A stretch of DNA of 39,441 nt, taken from assembly GCA_005116835.1 (NCBI GenBank), contig SWDM01000016.1:553564-593004 (forward strand). Reading direction: 5' to 3'. Made by a program: the position numbers and the translations under genes. The notes below the pieces were generated by a model that saw only the letters and a program-made list of their open reading frames with translations, was not told the DNA's origin and ran no database searches. Positions 8,431-15,419 of this stretch are shown piece after piece (within the stretch, counting starts at the first letter, position 1; every line of letters begins with the position of its first letter). The DNA is from Nitrospira sp. Lineage in GTDB: Bacteria; Nitrospirota; Nitrospiria; Nitrospirales; Nitrospiraceae.

Positions 8431-8685
8431 CGTGTGAACTCCCCTCCCTCATCTAAGATTCTCTTTTGTCGCAGAGAAAATCCAGATAGGTCAAGCCCTC
8501 TTTCTACCTAGGTCCTTGAAGAGATCGGTTCAGGCGCGAGAGCGGATTACGAGGATTTTGTTTCGTACATAATCTGATTGGCTATACTGTGATCAAGACC
8601 CGCCGAGAACAGATCCCATGCGGTGGTCGGTCGGTCAGTCTATTTCTTCTCCGGATGATTGCGGGAAAGGATGTGATCAGGGGCC

Positions 8686-9048
8686 ATGCAGAACCCAAAA
8701 TCCAGCCGAGCTTCAAATTCTGACCGCGAAACCTCGATGGCGGAACGTCGGGGCCGCCGACTCAAGCTGAGTTGCCGTCTCTTCTTCTTTGGAGAGGATG
8801 ACTTTGAGGGTGAGGCAACGCTTATCGATCTCTCCACGGGAGGCTGTCAGGCAACGTCTCTTATCCCGGTGCAGGCCGGCATGGTACTCCGCCTCTCCCT
8901 GTTTCTTCATGATCAGAAATGGCCGTTGCGAATCGATGAAGCTCTGGTGCGGTGGGTCGATGGCTCAAGTTTCGGTCTCGAGTTTACAGGGATTAGGCCG
9001 GTTCAACGAGAACGAGTTAGGGCCATCGTTATGAACGCCAAGTTCTAA
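8686..9048 (+). CDS. Single-domain PilZ protein, second copy
   Basis: A 120-residue protein with a PilZ domain from about residue 20. The arginine motif is ERRGRRLKL (about 19-27), the second motif is DLSTGGCQA (about 48-56), and the C-terminal strand is WVDGSSFGLEFTGI. It is clearly related to the PilZ protein at 6722-7036 (RWV.....FGVEF/FGLEF ending). The ATG at 8686 has only a weak ribosome site; an internal ATG at 8737 would still keep the domain whole. A TATACT box lies about 100 nt upstream. It probably binds c-di-GMP in the cytoplasm; its target is unknown. Confidence 0.85.
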   Translation: MQNPKSSRASNSDRETSMAERRGRRLKLSCRLFFFGEDDFEGEATLIDLSTGGCQATSLIPVQAGMVLRLSLFLHDQKWPLRIDEALVRWVDGSSFGLEFTGIRPVQRERVRAIVMNAKF

Positions 9049-9080
9049 CAGGGTGCAGGCAGGTATCCCTCACCCACGCT

Positions 9081-9641
9081 TCACTTCTTTTGATTTTTTG
9101 AAGAAGGCTGAGGGTGAGAACGAAACACCTCGTAATATCGCAGTACTCTCTTTACATAGGCGCGAGTCTCTCGTATGCGCGGAACTTTGTGGCCTTTGAC
9201 CCGATGGACCCCGGCGTTATAGGCAGCCAGGGCTAACGGGAGTTCGCCATTATAAAGGTTCAGCAGATGCCGCAGTTGCTTGGCGCCTCCACGGATATTT
9301 TGGATGGGGTCATAGACGTCGTTTACACGCAACGTGGCCGCAGTCGCCGGTGTCAGCTGCATCAATCCGACCGCGCCCTTGCGCGATATCGCATGTTGGC
9401 GAAAACCGGATTCGGTCTTGATGACAGCCCGCAAGAGGGCAGGATCGAGACGGTATTTCCCGGCATACCACTTGATAGCTCGATGGATTTCCTGCTGAGA
9501 ATAGCGAGGATAGACGCTATCGTAGTCAGGCCTAGTCGGTGTGGGGGTGGCGGCGATCAGCAGACACAAGATAACGAGCGCACTAGAAATGCGCAGGAGG
9601 CGCGAACAAGACCGTCCTTCCCTTATGCTCTCGGTAGCCAT
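9081..9641 (-). CDS. Lytic transglycosylase (SLT domain), exported
   Basis: This 186-residue protein has an N-terminal hydrophobic segment (about 15-32, LLRISSALVILCLLIAA) that is a signal peptide or anchor. A compact goose-lysozyme-like SLT domain follows (about 50-165). The catalytic glutamate is E77 in KTESGF, and GLMQLTP (92-98) and AYNAG (140-144) are the two further family motifs. Such enzymes cut the MurNAc-GlcNAc bond of peptidoglycan with formation of 1,6-anhydroMurNAc. They often open the wall for secretion systems or pili. Only the pilus ATPase and PilZ genes nearby hint at that; a general wall-recycling role is equally possible. Confidence 0.92.
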   Translation of the reverse strand: MATESIREGRSCSRLLRISSALVILCLLIAATPTPTRPDYDSVYPRYSQQEIHRAIKWYAGKYRLDPALLRAVIKTESGFRQHAISRKGAVGLMQLTPATAATLRVNDVYDPIQNIRGGAKQLRHLLNLYNGELPLALAAYNAGVHRVKGHKVPRIRETRAYVKRVLRYYEVFRSHPQPSSKNQKK

Positions 9642-9999
9642 AGTGTGCTGTTACATTCCTCTGCACAAGAATTCCTTCATAGAAGCCTGGAAAGCCTCAA
9701 GATCCGTGCCCAGATGGCCTTTCGCTAACCTGTGGATGGGACAGGAAAAACGACGGTTACGCCCCATGGCGTACCGTGGTGCGATCTGCACAGGGTGGAC
9801 GTTTGGGAACTGTTGCCCTTCCACCTGTGGCACAGTTCTTTCCAGAAAAACTGCAAGGGATGTTTCAATAGAGAGCCGGGAACAGCTGCGAGAGCACAGG
9901 AGAGGCTGGTTGGCAGGGTTAGCTGGTCTATCCGGTTAGGTTAGTTTAGTTCAACCAAATAAACCAGACAGACCAAATAGACAAAATAAATAAGAATGG
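9642..9999. other. Gene-free stretch with hairpins
   Basis: I see no credible gene. The stretch holds a hairpin at about 9751-9777 (ACGGTTACGCC and GGCGTACCGT around CCAT). At about 9922-9985 an imperfect inverted repeat pairs GGTCTATCCGGTTAGGTTAG with AACCAAATAAACCAGACAGA. The second structure is AT-rich, lies downstream of the TIGR00725 gene (minus strand), and may end its transcript. Confidence 0.5.
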
Positions 10000-10509
10000 C
10001 TAGAGCAGATCACTCATTAACTTGACGGCCTCTTCCGGCGTGGCTGCAGCATGGACGAGGTTGGGCGCGAGATTTTTGAACAGGCCCACTCCGGCCTTGT
10101 CTGCCCCAAGCAGGATCACCGTTTTCTTTGCCTTCAGCGCCAATGCAACTTCTGAAACCGTTCCCGTACCGCCGAGTCCGCAGGCTACAATGATATCGCT
10201 GGACATGACGTTCACGTTGTTACGCGCCTGACCGAGGTCTGTGACAATCGCTACATCCACATATCGGGATACCTGGACCTTGCCATCCGGCAGAATCCCG
10301 ATCGTCAAGCTGCCCGGCACCGACTTCGCCCCCTGGCTGGCTGCATCCATCACACCGCTCGCACGTCCTCCGGTCAAGACCACCCATCCTTGACGCGCGA
10401 TGAGTTCACCCAGGCTCTTGGCGTCAGCCAATTCTCGGATACCGGCCTTGGCTGGACCCATGACACCGATCACCGGTTTTCTGGTCGATTGTCTGATCGG
10501 ACGTTTCAC
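10000..10509 (-). CDS. TIGR00725-type / LOG-like nucleotide-binding protein
   Basis: A 169-residue Rossmann-like protein of the SLOG superfamily. Visible features are an N-terminal strand and glycine loop (VIGVMGPAKAG, about 13-23) and GGRASGVMDAASQGA (about 47-61), which corresponds to the GGR..G.M motif of lysine-decarboxylase-like and LOG proteins. Later motifs are the NNVNVMSSDIIVACGLGGTGTVSE region. Family members bind nucleotides or nucleotide derivatives; the TIGR00725 group has no established substrate. Translation appears to start at a GTG (10509) with GAGG 9 nt upstream. It stands alone between repeat-rich intergenic regions. Cytokinin-phosphoribohydrolase activity is not claimed because that motif set is incomplete. 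Confidence 0.82.
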   Translation of the reverse strand: MKRPIRQSTRKPVIGVMGPAKAGIRELADAKSLGELIARQGWVVLTGGRASGVMDAASQGAKSVPGSLTIGILPDGKVQVSRYVDVAIVTDLGQARNNVNVMSSDIIVACGLGGTGTVSEVALALKAKKTVILLGADKAGVGLFKNLAPNLVHAAATPEEAVKLMSDLL

Positions 10510-10693
10510 AGAACGAGACCTCAGTAAACAAGGAGCATCACAGGGTGCTGGGGCTAGAAATATACACCGGGGCGGAGGATTTGTCGCGTGACACTGACGA
10601 AGCGTCAGTATGCATTAGCGAGCGGCCTGGCTTCAGACTAGGAGTTTGCGGAAAAACTATTGTGGCACGGTGATAATTCGATGGCCCGCACGT

Positions 10694-10889
10694 CTAGCCC
10701 GCATTATTCATGACAGTTCGTCGTGAAATCGCTGAGCCGCGTCGCGAGAGCGGCGCGCGGAGCTCCGAGATCCCGAGGCGTACTCGTGCAGTACGTTGAG
10801 GGTTCGAGGGGCGAGCCCGCCGCCCGAAGGCTCGTCGTAGCAGCGGATCGGCGATTGCAGCAGAAGTGTTCATGAATAATGCGGGCTAG
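10694..10889. mobile_element. MITE-like element, 196 bp, perfect 20-bp terminal inverted repeats
   Basis: The ends CTAGCCCGCATTATTCATGA (10694-10713) and its exact reverse complement (10870-10889) enclose 156 nt with no coding capacity. The interior contains a palindromic core (GGCGTACT...AGTACGTTGAGG). Related copies are at 28805-28880 (shortened) and 21291-21563 (composite). No transposase is present, so it would be mobilised in trans. It lies between the TIGR00725 gene and msrA. Confidence 0.85.
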
Positions 10890-10908
10890 GACAACAGGAG
10901 AACCGGGC

Positions 10909-11036
10909 GCAGGCTGCTCAAAAAGTCCGTCCAGCAAGGCCGCAGCGAGCGAAGAGGCGAAGGCGTACGCTTCGGTACGTTGAGCTTCTGAGCGAAGTGA
11001 GAAGGCCGCTGGCGGGCTTTTTCAGCAGCCTGCTAG
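10909..11036. repeat. Long inverted repeat of the AGGCTGCTGAAAAAG family
   Basis: Left arm AGGCTGCTCAAAAAGTCCG and right arm CGGGCTTTTTCAGCAGCCT pair with few mismatches over about 30 nt. The interior core (GGCGTACGCTTCGGTACGTTGAG) matches the element at 37885-38005. The terminal CTAG at 11033-11036 contains the TAG stop codon of msrA, so the element begins at the gene's end. The transcript would fold into a strong hairpin and probably terminates msrA transcription. Confidence 0.8.
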
Positions 11037-11653
11037 GGTTTTCCCCATAATGCTTCAAGCCGTTGGGCGCGACCGCAATTATATTTGTAGAATTTGTAAC
11101 GGACCGGGTTCTTCTTATAGTAGTCCTGGTGATAATCCTCGGCGGGATAGAACTGCTGGGCCAGCGCAATCTGCGTGACGATCGGCTCTTTGAATCGTCT
11201 CGATTGCTCGATCGCCAGCTTGGAGCTGTCAGATGTACGTTTCTCTTCGTCAGTCTGAAAGAAAATGGCGGAGCGATACTGATTCCCGTGGTCACAGAAC
11301 TGCGCGTTCGGTGTGATTGGATCGACGTTGCGCCAAAAAGCATCCAGCAGCTTCTGGTAACTCACCTTATTTGGGTCATAGACCACTTCGACCGATTCCG
11401 CATGACCAGTTCGTCCAGCAGACACCTCTTCATAGGTTGGATTGGACACTGTCCCCCCCATATATCCCGAGGTCGCGGACAGCACCCCTTCAACCTTCTC
11501 GAAGGCTTCCTCCATGCACCAAAAACAGCCTCCCGCGAAGTAGGCCTTGCTGTAAGTCGTGTCTGCCGCAGCCTGACTAGTCCACTGGACGTTCCAAGCT
11601 CCGATGAGGAGAAGGGCTCCGGTCAGAACAGATAGAACGACGTTGCGTCTCAT
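11033..11653 (-). CDS. msrA: Peptide methionine sulfoxide reductase MsrA, exported
   Basis: The ATG at 11653 is chosen because AAGGAGG precedes it at good spacing; the frame is open seven codons further. The 206-residue product has a signal peptide (to about residue 30, SQAAA), so it acts outside the cytoplasm. The catalytic motif GCFWC is at 42-46 with the sulfenic-acid cysteine at 43. Other family signatures are SGYMGG, PTYEEVSAGRTGHAESVEV, YRSAIF and YHQDYY. It reduces methionine-S-sulfoxide in proteins, protecting envelope proteins from oxidants. The MsrB partner domain is absent. The stop codon TAG is part of the repeat element at 10909-11036. Confidence 0.96.
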   Translation of the reverse strand: MRRNVVLSVLTGALLLIGAWNVQWTSQAAADTTYSKAYFAGGCFWCMEEAFEKVEGVLSATSGYMGGTVSNPTYEEVSAGRTGHAESVEVVYDPNKVSYQKLLDAFWRNVDPITPNAQFCDHGNQYRSAIFFQTDEEKRTSDSSKLAIEQSRRFKEPIVTQIALAQQFYPAEDYHQDYYKKNPVRYKFYKYNCGRAQRLEALWGKP

Positions 11654-11741
11654 GAGTTGATCCTCCTTACCCATTCAGTCGAATAACTGTGCGATGTCTT
11701 ACACCTCACACAGCGAGACTTGCGAGAAAAGCGGGACGGGC

Positions 11742-11849
11742 GAAGAAGTTCTGAGTTCTAAGTTCTGAGTTTTGGGTTCTCGCTCAGAACTCAGAGCTTC
11801 CCGGTCAGCTTTTTCGGCCAACTCAAAACTCAGAACGCAGAACTTCTTC
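11742..11849. repeat. Inverted repeat of the GAAGAAGTTCTGAGTT type
   Basis: Arms GAAGAAGTTCTGAGTTCTAA (starting 11742) and the matching AACTCAGAAC...AGAACTTCTTC region (ending 11849) form a long imperfect hairpin, with a second internal AGAACTCAGAG copy. It is followed by CGTCGCGCCCGTCGCGTACG and TCTTGCTCGTCTCTCTCAC, the same flank as the repeat at 4634-4717. It lies downstream of the TPR gene at 11895. Confidence 0.7.
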
Positions 11850-11894
11850 ATCCGTCGCGCCCGTCGCGTACGTCTTGCTCGTCTCTCTCACGCT

Positions 11895-13532
11895 TTACAT
11901 TCGTGACGCAGTAGGAATGAAGTCGGCATGGGTCCAGGCCTTCTTGAAACGGTCGTCAGCCTCGACCGCCAGGTCTTCCTTTTGTTGAGCACGGAGGCTC
12001 TGGATCAATCCGGTCAACGCCCACCCATTGTCCGGGTGGCGCAGCAAATCCGCCTGATAGACCGCTTCCGCCTCAGCCGGACGCTCGGCCAGCAAGAGCA
12101 CGGCTCCGAGATGGTGCCGCACGGACAAGGGCCAGAGTGGTGGCTCCGAGTAGGGAAGCGCTTCTTCTATTTTGATCGCTTCCTCGAACAATCTGATCGC
12201 GTCGTCGTACTGCTGGCGGCGGGCTGCGATTTCTCCAGAGAGAACTTTCTCCGCAATCTTGAGCAGCGCCTTCTCAGTCTTCTCTTCCGTTGAACGATCC
12301 CGACGGATCTGCCTCGTTAGCCCCGACAGGACCACATGTTCACCCTCAGCCCCGGGAAGACGGCCAGTCCGAACATGGGCAAGCCCTCGTCCCAATCGCC
12401 ACATCCCTTCCATTAAGCGTAACCCCTTGCGCGGTGGAGGCTCCCTAAGCAGCTCGTCCCACCGGCCGAACCGAATCATCGAAAAAATCGGCGTCGGGAG
12501 GTAGAGTTCCTTTGAGCGATCTTTACTGGCTTCCTCCGGAGTAATGGTCGCCGTCAAGTCGCGAGCCGCTTTCATCGCTTCGACATTACGGCCCTCCATC
12601 GCCAACGATGCCCAGAGAAAGTGGAGGTTATGCGCATAATAGCCGGCAGCGTACTCCCCAGTTGGATGTCGATCGGTCATGTACTGTTCATCGACATGGG
12701 CTGCCTCCTGATTCCGTTCCACCGCCTCATGGTACATCCCAACCCGCATATAAATATGAGCCGGCATATGGACAAGATGGCCGGCGCCTGGCATCAGCCC
12801 TGGAAGTCGTTCAGAACAAGGCAAGGCCCGTTCCGGCTGCAATGACGCTTCCACCGCATGCAGGTAGTAGTGGCAAGCCCCTGGGTGATCGGGATTTTTT
12901 GCGAGCACAGATTCCAGCGTGGCGACGATCTCGTCTGTGCCGGGCTGCGGTTGCCCATCCGGTTTCCAAAAATCCCAGGGCCGCAGATCCATCAGTGCTT
13001 CCGCAAACAGCGTGGCTGCATCGGTATCTTCTGGGAACCGCTGCGCCACCGATCGCATAGCCTTCGCATAGGCCTCATCGAATCCTTTGCGATTGAGCCC
13101 CTTCCGACTCACGTACCGTGCGACCATTGCCTCGATATAGGCTTGTTCTACCGGAGTGGTGTGCTCTGCCAGTCCCCGAGCCTTCTGAACCATCTCGATG
13201 GCGCGCCGTTCGTCCTTCTTCCCCATCGCCATGTTGATGTTGGGACCGAGCGCCAGCGCAATACCCCAATAGGGCATGGCAGCCTGCGGGTCGAGATGCG
13301 CCGCAGCTTCAAACGATCTGATGGCTTCTTCATCGTTAAAGGCGTAGACGAGTCGGAGCCCCTGATCGAAATACTGTTGAGCCTGTTCCGATGTGGTGGT
13401 GATGGGATGGTGAAGGGAGCCCAGATTGTCGAAGAGCGGCGGAGCAACAGCCTGGTCGGCAGCCACAACCTCTAGCGGTGAGAGCCACGCAAGCCAACAA
13501 GTCATACCCATAATCAAGAATGGAGCGAACAT
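11895..13532 (-). CDS. Large exported TPR-repeat protein
   Basis: A 545-residue protein with a signal peptide (about 1-25, ending VVAA) and tetratricopeptide-type helical repeats. The clearest are residues about 50-90 (QQYFDQGLRLVYAFNDEEAI.SFEAAAHLDPQAAMPYWGIA) and a C-terminal block (about 420-530: DDAIRLFEEAIKIEEAL; AEAEAVYQADLLRHPDNGWAL). The middle contains ACHYYLHAVEAS and GHLVHMPAHIYMRVGMY, histidine-rich segments characteristic of a conserved bacterial TPR group with no known activity. The His-rich part could bind metal, which is untested. GGGAGG lies before the ATG. It stands alone, with repeat DNA on both sides, and probably acts as a periplasmic scaffold. Confidence 0.85.
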   Translation of the reverse strand: MFAPFLIMGMTCWLAWLSPLEVVAADQAVAPPLFDNLGSLHHPITTTSEQAQQYFDQGLRLVYAFNDEEAIRSFEAAAHLDPQAAMPYWGIALALGPNINMAMGKKDERRAIEMVQKARGLAEHTTPVEQAYIEAMVARYVSRKGLNRKGFDEAYAKAMRSVAQRFPEDTDAATLFAEALMDLRPWDFWKPDGQPQPGTDEIVATLESVLAKNPDHPGACHYYLHAVEASLQPERALPCSERLPGLMPGAGHLVHMPAHIYMRVGMYHEAVERNQEAAHVDEQYMTDRHPTGEYAAGYYAHNLHFLWASLAMEGRNVEAMKAARDLTATITPEEASKDRSKELYLPTPIFSMIRFGRWDELLREPPPRKGLRLMEGMWRLGRGLAHVRTGRLPGAEGEHVVLSGLTRQIRRDRSTEEKTEKALLKIAEKVLSGEIAARRQQYDDAIRLFEEAIKIEEALPYSEPPLWPLSVRHHLGAVLLLAERPAEAEAVYQADLLRHPDNGWALTGLIQSLRAQQKEDLAVEADDRFKKAWTHADFIPTASRM

Positions 13533-13547
13533 CGATCCTCCCTTAAG

Positions 13548-13625
13548 GCCCGCGTGAGACGTGAAACGTCAATCGTGAAATGTCTCTGAAAAATAGCGCA
13601 CCATAGTCCTACGTTTCACGTTTTT
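13548..13625. repeat. GTGAAACGT / ACGTTTCAC inverted repeat
   Basis: GACGTGAAACGT with a second GTGAAATGT nearby faces ACGTTTCACGTTTTT about 45 nt later. The pair forms a hairpin followed by a T-run. Related TTCACG-based repeats are at 16952-16980, 18525-18545 and 18594-18620. It lies between the lipoprotein stop at 13657 and the TPR gene start. Confidence 0.6.
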
Positions 13626-13656
13626 CGAGAGCGACTATTTCAGCATCCTGCCAGGT

Positions 13657-14037
13657 CTACTGCGATCGTTCGTTGTGGTCAATGTTCCGAATAAGGACTG
13701 CGCGGCCCCTGTCATCCACGAAGGCTTCGATCCGATCTCCGACATGGGCCGGTCGATCGATTCGAGTATTTTCGTCATGCGCTATGCGATGTTCAACACC
13801 CCTGACGTCCTGAAGCACGTAGGCCCCACCCTCGACCGCCGTCACCTGGCCTGGCAGAGAAAAGACATTGGCCGGCACAGCGAACTGCATCTCGCCTGTC
13901 CATTGAGCTCCTAGCGTCCCCCGCACGATCCCCTGTCCAAGATCCTCTTGTTTCGAAGTTCCCGCGATGTTGCAGCCGGCGCCCAACAGGCCCGCTCCCA
14001 GCACTGCCATCTGACAGCACCTGATCATCCACACCAT
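13657..14037 (-). CDS. Small lipoprotein with OB-fold-like domain
   Basis: The ATG at 14037 is preferred over the GTG at 14043 because of spacing to AGGAAAGG. The 126-residue product has a lipobox LGAGC with the lipidated cysteine near residue 22. The C-terminal half (GQVTAVEGGAYVLQDVRGVE and VGDRIEAFVDDRGRAVLIRNI) looks like a small beta-barrel similar to those in envelope-stress or OB-fold lipoproteins. It lies 38 nt downstream of tldE on the same strand and may be co-transcribed with tldD-tldE. Its function is unknown, and the OB-fold reading is an impression from strand pattern. Confidence 0.7.
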   Translation of the reverse strand: MVWMIRCCQMAVLGAGLLGAGCNIAGTSKQEDLGQGIVRGTLGAQWTGEMQFAVPANVFSLPGQVTAVEGGAYVLQDVRGVEHRIAHDENTRIDRPAHVGDRIEAFVDDRGRAVLIRNIDHNERSQ

Positions 14038-14075
14038 GCTCACCGCCTTTCCTATTTGCTCACAGCGGGCAAACC

Positions 14076-15419
14076 TCAGAATCGGGTGACGCTCGAAAAG
14101 TTGAAGTCGCGGAGCGTCATTGCCGGCACGAGCAGCTTGCCGGTTTCGGACGTGATCGCTTCAGTTGGACTGGTGAAGGCCTCGATCCGGTTGAAGACTC
14201 GCAGAGGGCTCTCGTGAAACCGAAAGTTCTTCACTGCCGACACGATCGCGCCATTCTCGACAAGAAATGTACCGTCTCTCGTCATACCGGTCAGGGTGAG
14301 ATCCGTCGGATTGACCGTCCGAATGTACCAGAAATTCGTCACAAGGATGGCTCGCTCCGTATGCTTGATCAACTCCTGGATCGTCGTCAGGGACGGTCCT
14401 GCCCCTGAGAGACAGGGGGCGTCGAGCGTGGGAATCTTGTCGATCCCTCGTTCCTTCGCGGTGAACCGGTCGTACACAAGCTGTGTCAGCACCCCCTCCG
14501 TAATCCAGTCCGCTGCCATCGTCGGCAGCCCCTCAGATGTGAATCCAATGCCCAAGAGATCCTCGTGCGCCGGCAGATTACGGAGCGTCAATCGTTTGTC
14601 GACGATCACCTGGCCTAACTGTCCCGAAAAGGCGCTCGTGCCCTTCTCGTAGGACTTTGCATCGAGTGCCCAGAGGAACGAGGACCACAGTCCCGCGACG
14701 GCAGCAGGCTCAAGAATGACGGTATAGCGCCCAGGCGGAAGCTCGCGCACTTCAAGGCCCCGCTTGGCCTTATTGATCGCGGTGAGTGTGCGCTCCTGGA
14801 CCCTCAAATGATCGATGGATCGGTGGGCCGCAGCAGCCCAGCCAGTGGCCTCGCCGGCCTGAACCGTGAGGCTAAATCGCGCATCGGTCCGTTCTTCATG
14901 GGCGAAGAGTCCGGTACTCGCAGCCACCCCAACCGTCGCAACCGACGAAGACACAATCCCGGCTGCGCCTAGATTTTCCATCCGGCATTGCCCGATCGCC
15001 TCGTTCGTATATTCCAGCCGACGAGCCGGCCCGGCTGCGGCAGTTTCTAGTCGCGATGTCGGAGACGCCACATATTCCTGCGGCGCCACCGGCGGGAGAA
15101 ATTCCGGATCGTCCGGCGACAGATGCGCGATCTGCGCGGCCCTGGTTACTGTTTCTTGCAGCGCTCCTGCGGTAAAATCCGTCGTGTCGGCGGTCCCGTG
15201 ACACCGCCCGAACGCCACGGTCACGCTCACAGACCCGCGCCTGGTATCGACATTTTGGATAATCTGATTATTGGCGAACCTCGTGGTCCCGCTCTGCTGA
15301 TCCTGCAACGACACCAGCGTATGATCGCCGGTCGAATGTTTCAGGACCAGGTCCGCGAGAAACCGAAACTCCTCCCGACTCGTCAGCTTCGGCCAGTGTT
15401 TGTGACCGATCGAGCTCAT
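14076..15419 (-). CDS. tldE: TldE/PmbA-family protease subunit
   Basis: The ATG at 15419 overlaps the tldD stop codon (ATGA), which fixes the start; the longer open frame runs into tldD. The 447-residue protein matches the PmbA/TldE family in its C-terminal region (LPPGRYTVILEPAAVAGLWSSF, FTSEGLP, LVENGAIVSAVKNFRFHESPLRVFNRIEA). TldE lacks the HExxxH metal site and acts as the partner of TldD in a heterodimeric metalloprotease. That protease degrades unfolded peptides and in some bacteria matures peptides such as microcin B17. The organisation tldD-tldE in overlapping genes is typical of many phyla. Confidence 0.93.
   Translation of the reverse strand: MSSIGHKHWPKLTSREEFRFLADLVLKHSTGDHTLVSLQDQQSGTTRFANNQIIQNVDTRRGSVSVTVAFGRCHGTADTTDFTAGALQETVTRAAQIAHLSPDDPEFLPPVAPQEYVASPTSRLETAAAGPARRLEYTNEAIGQCRMENLGAAGIVSSSVATVGVAASTGLFAHEERTDARFSLTVQAGEATGWAAAAHRSIDHLRVQERTLTAINKAKRGLEVRELPPGRYTVILEPAAVAGLWSSFLWALDAKSYEKGTSAFSGQLGQVIVDKRLTLRNLPAHEDLLGIGFTSEGLPTMAADWITEGVLTQLVYDRFTAKERGIDKIPTLDAPCLSGAGPSLTTIQELIKHTERAILVTNFWYIRTVNPTDLTLTGMTRDGTFLVENGAIVSAVKNFRFHESPLRVFNRIEAFTSPTEAITSETGKLLVPAMTLRDFNFSSVTRF

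Noticed and set aside
9541-9939. Plus-strand ORF across the region after the transglycosylase gene
   Set aside because: It overlaps the transglycosylase start, has no ribosome site and an improbable composition.
10000-10509. Cytokinin riboside phosphoribohydrolase (LOG)
   Set aside because: The GGR...GVM region resembles LOG, but the protein fits the separate TIGR00725 group and the PGGxGTxxE motif is not intact (GLGGTGTVSE).
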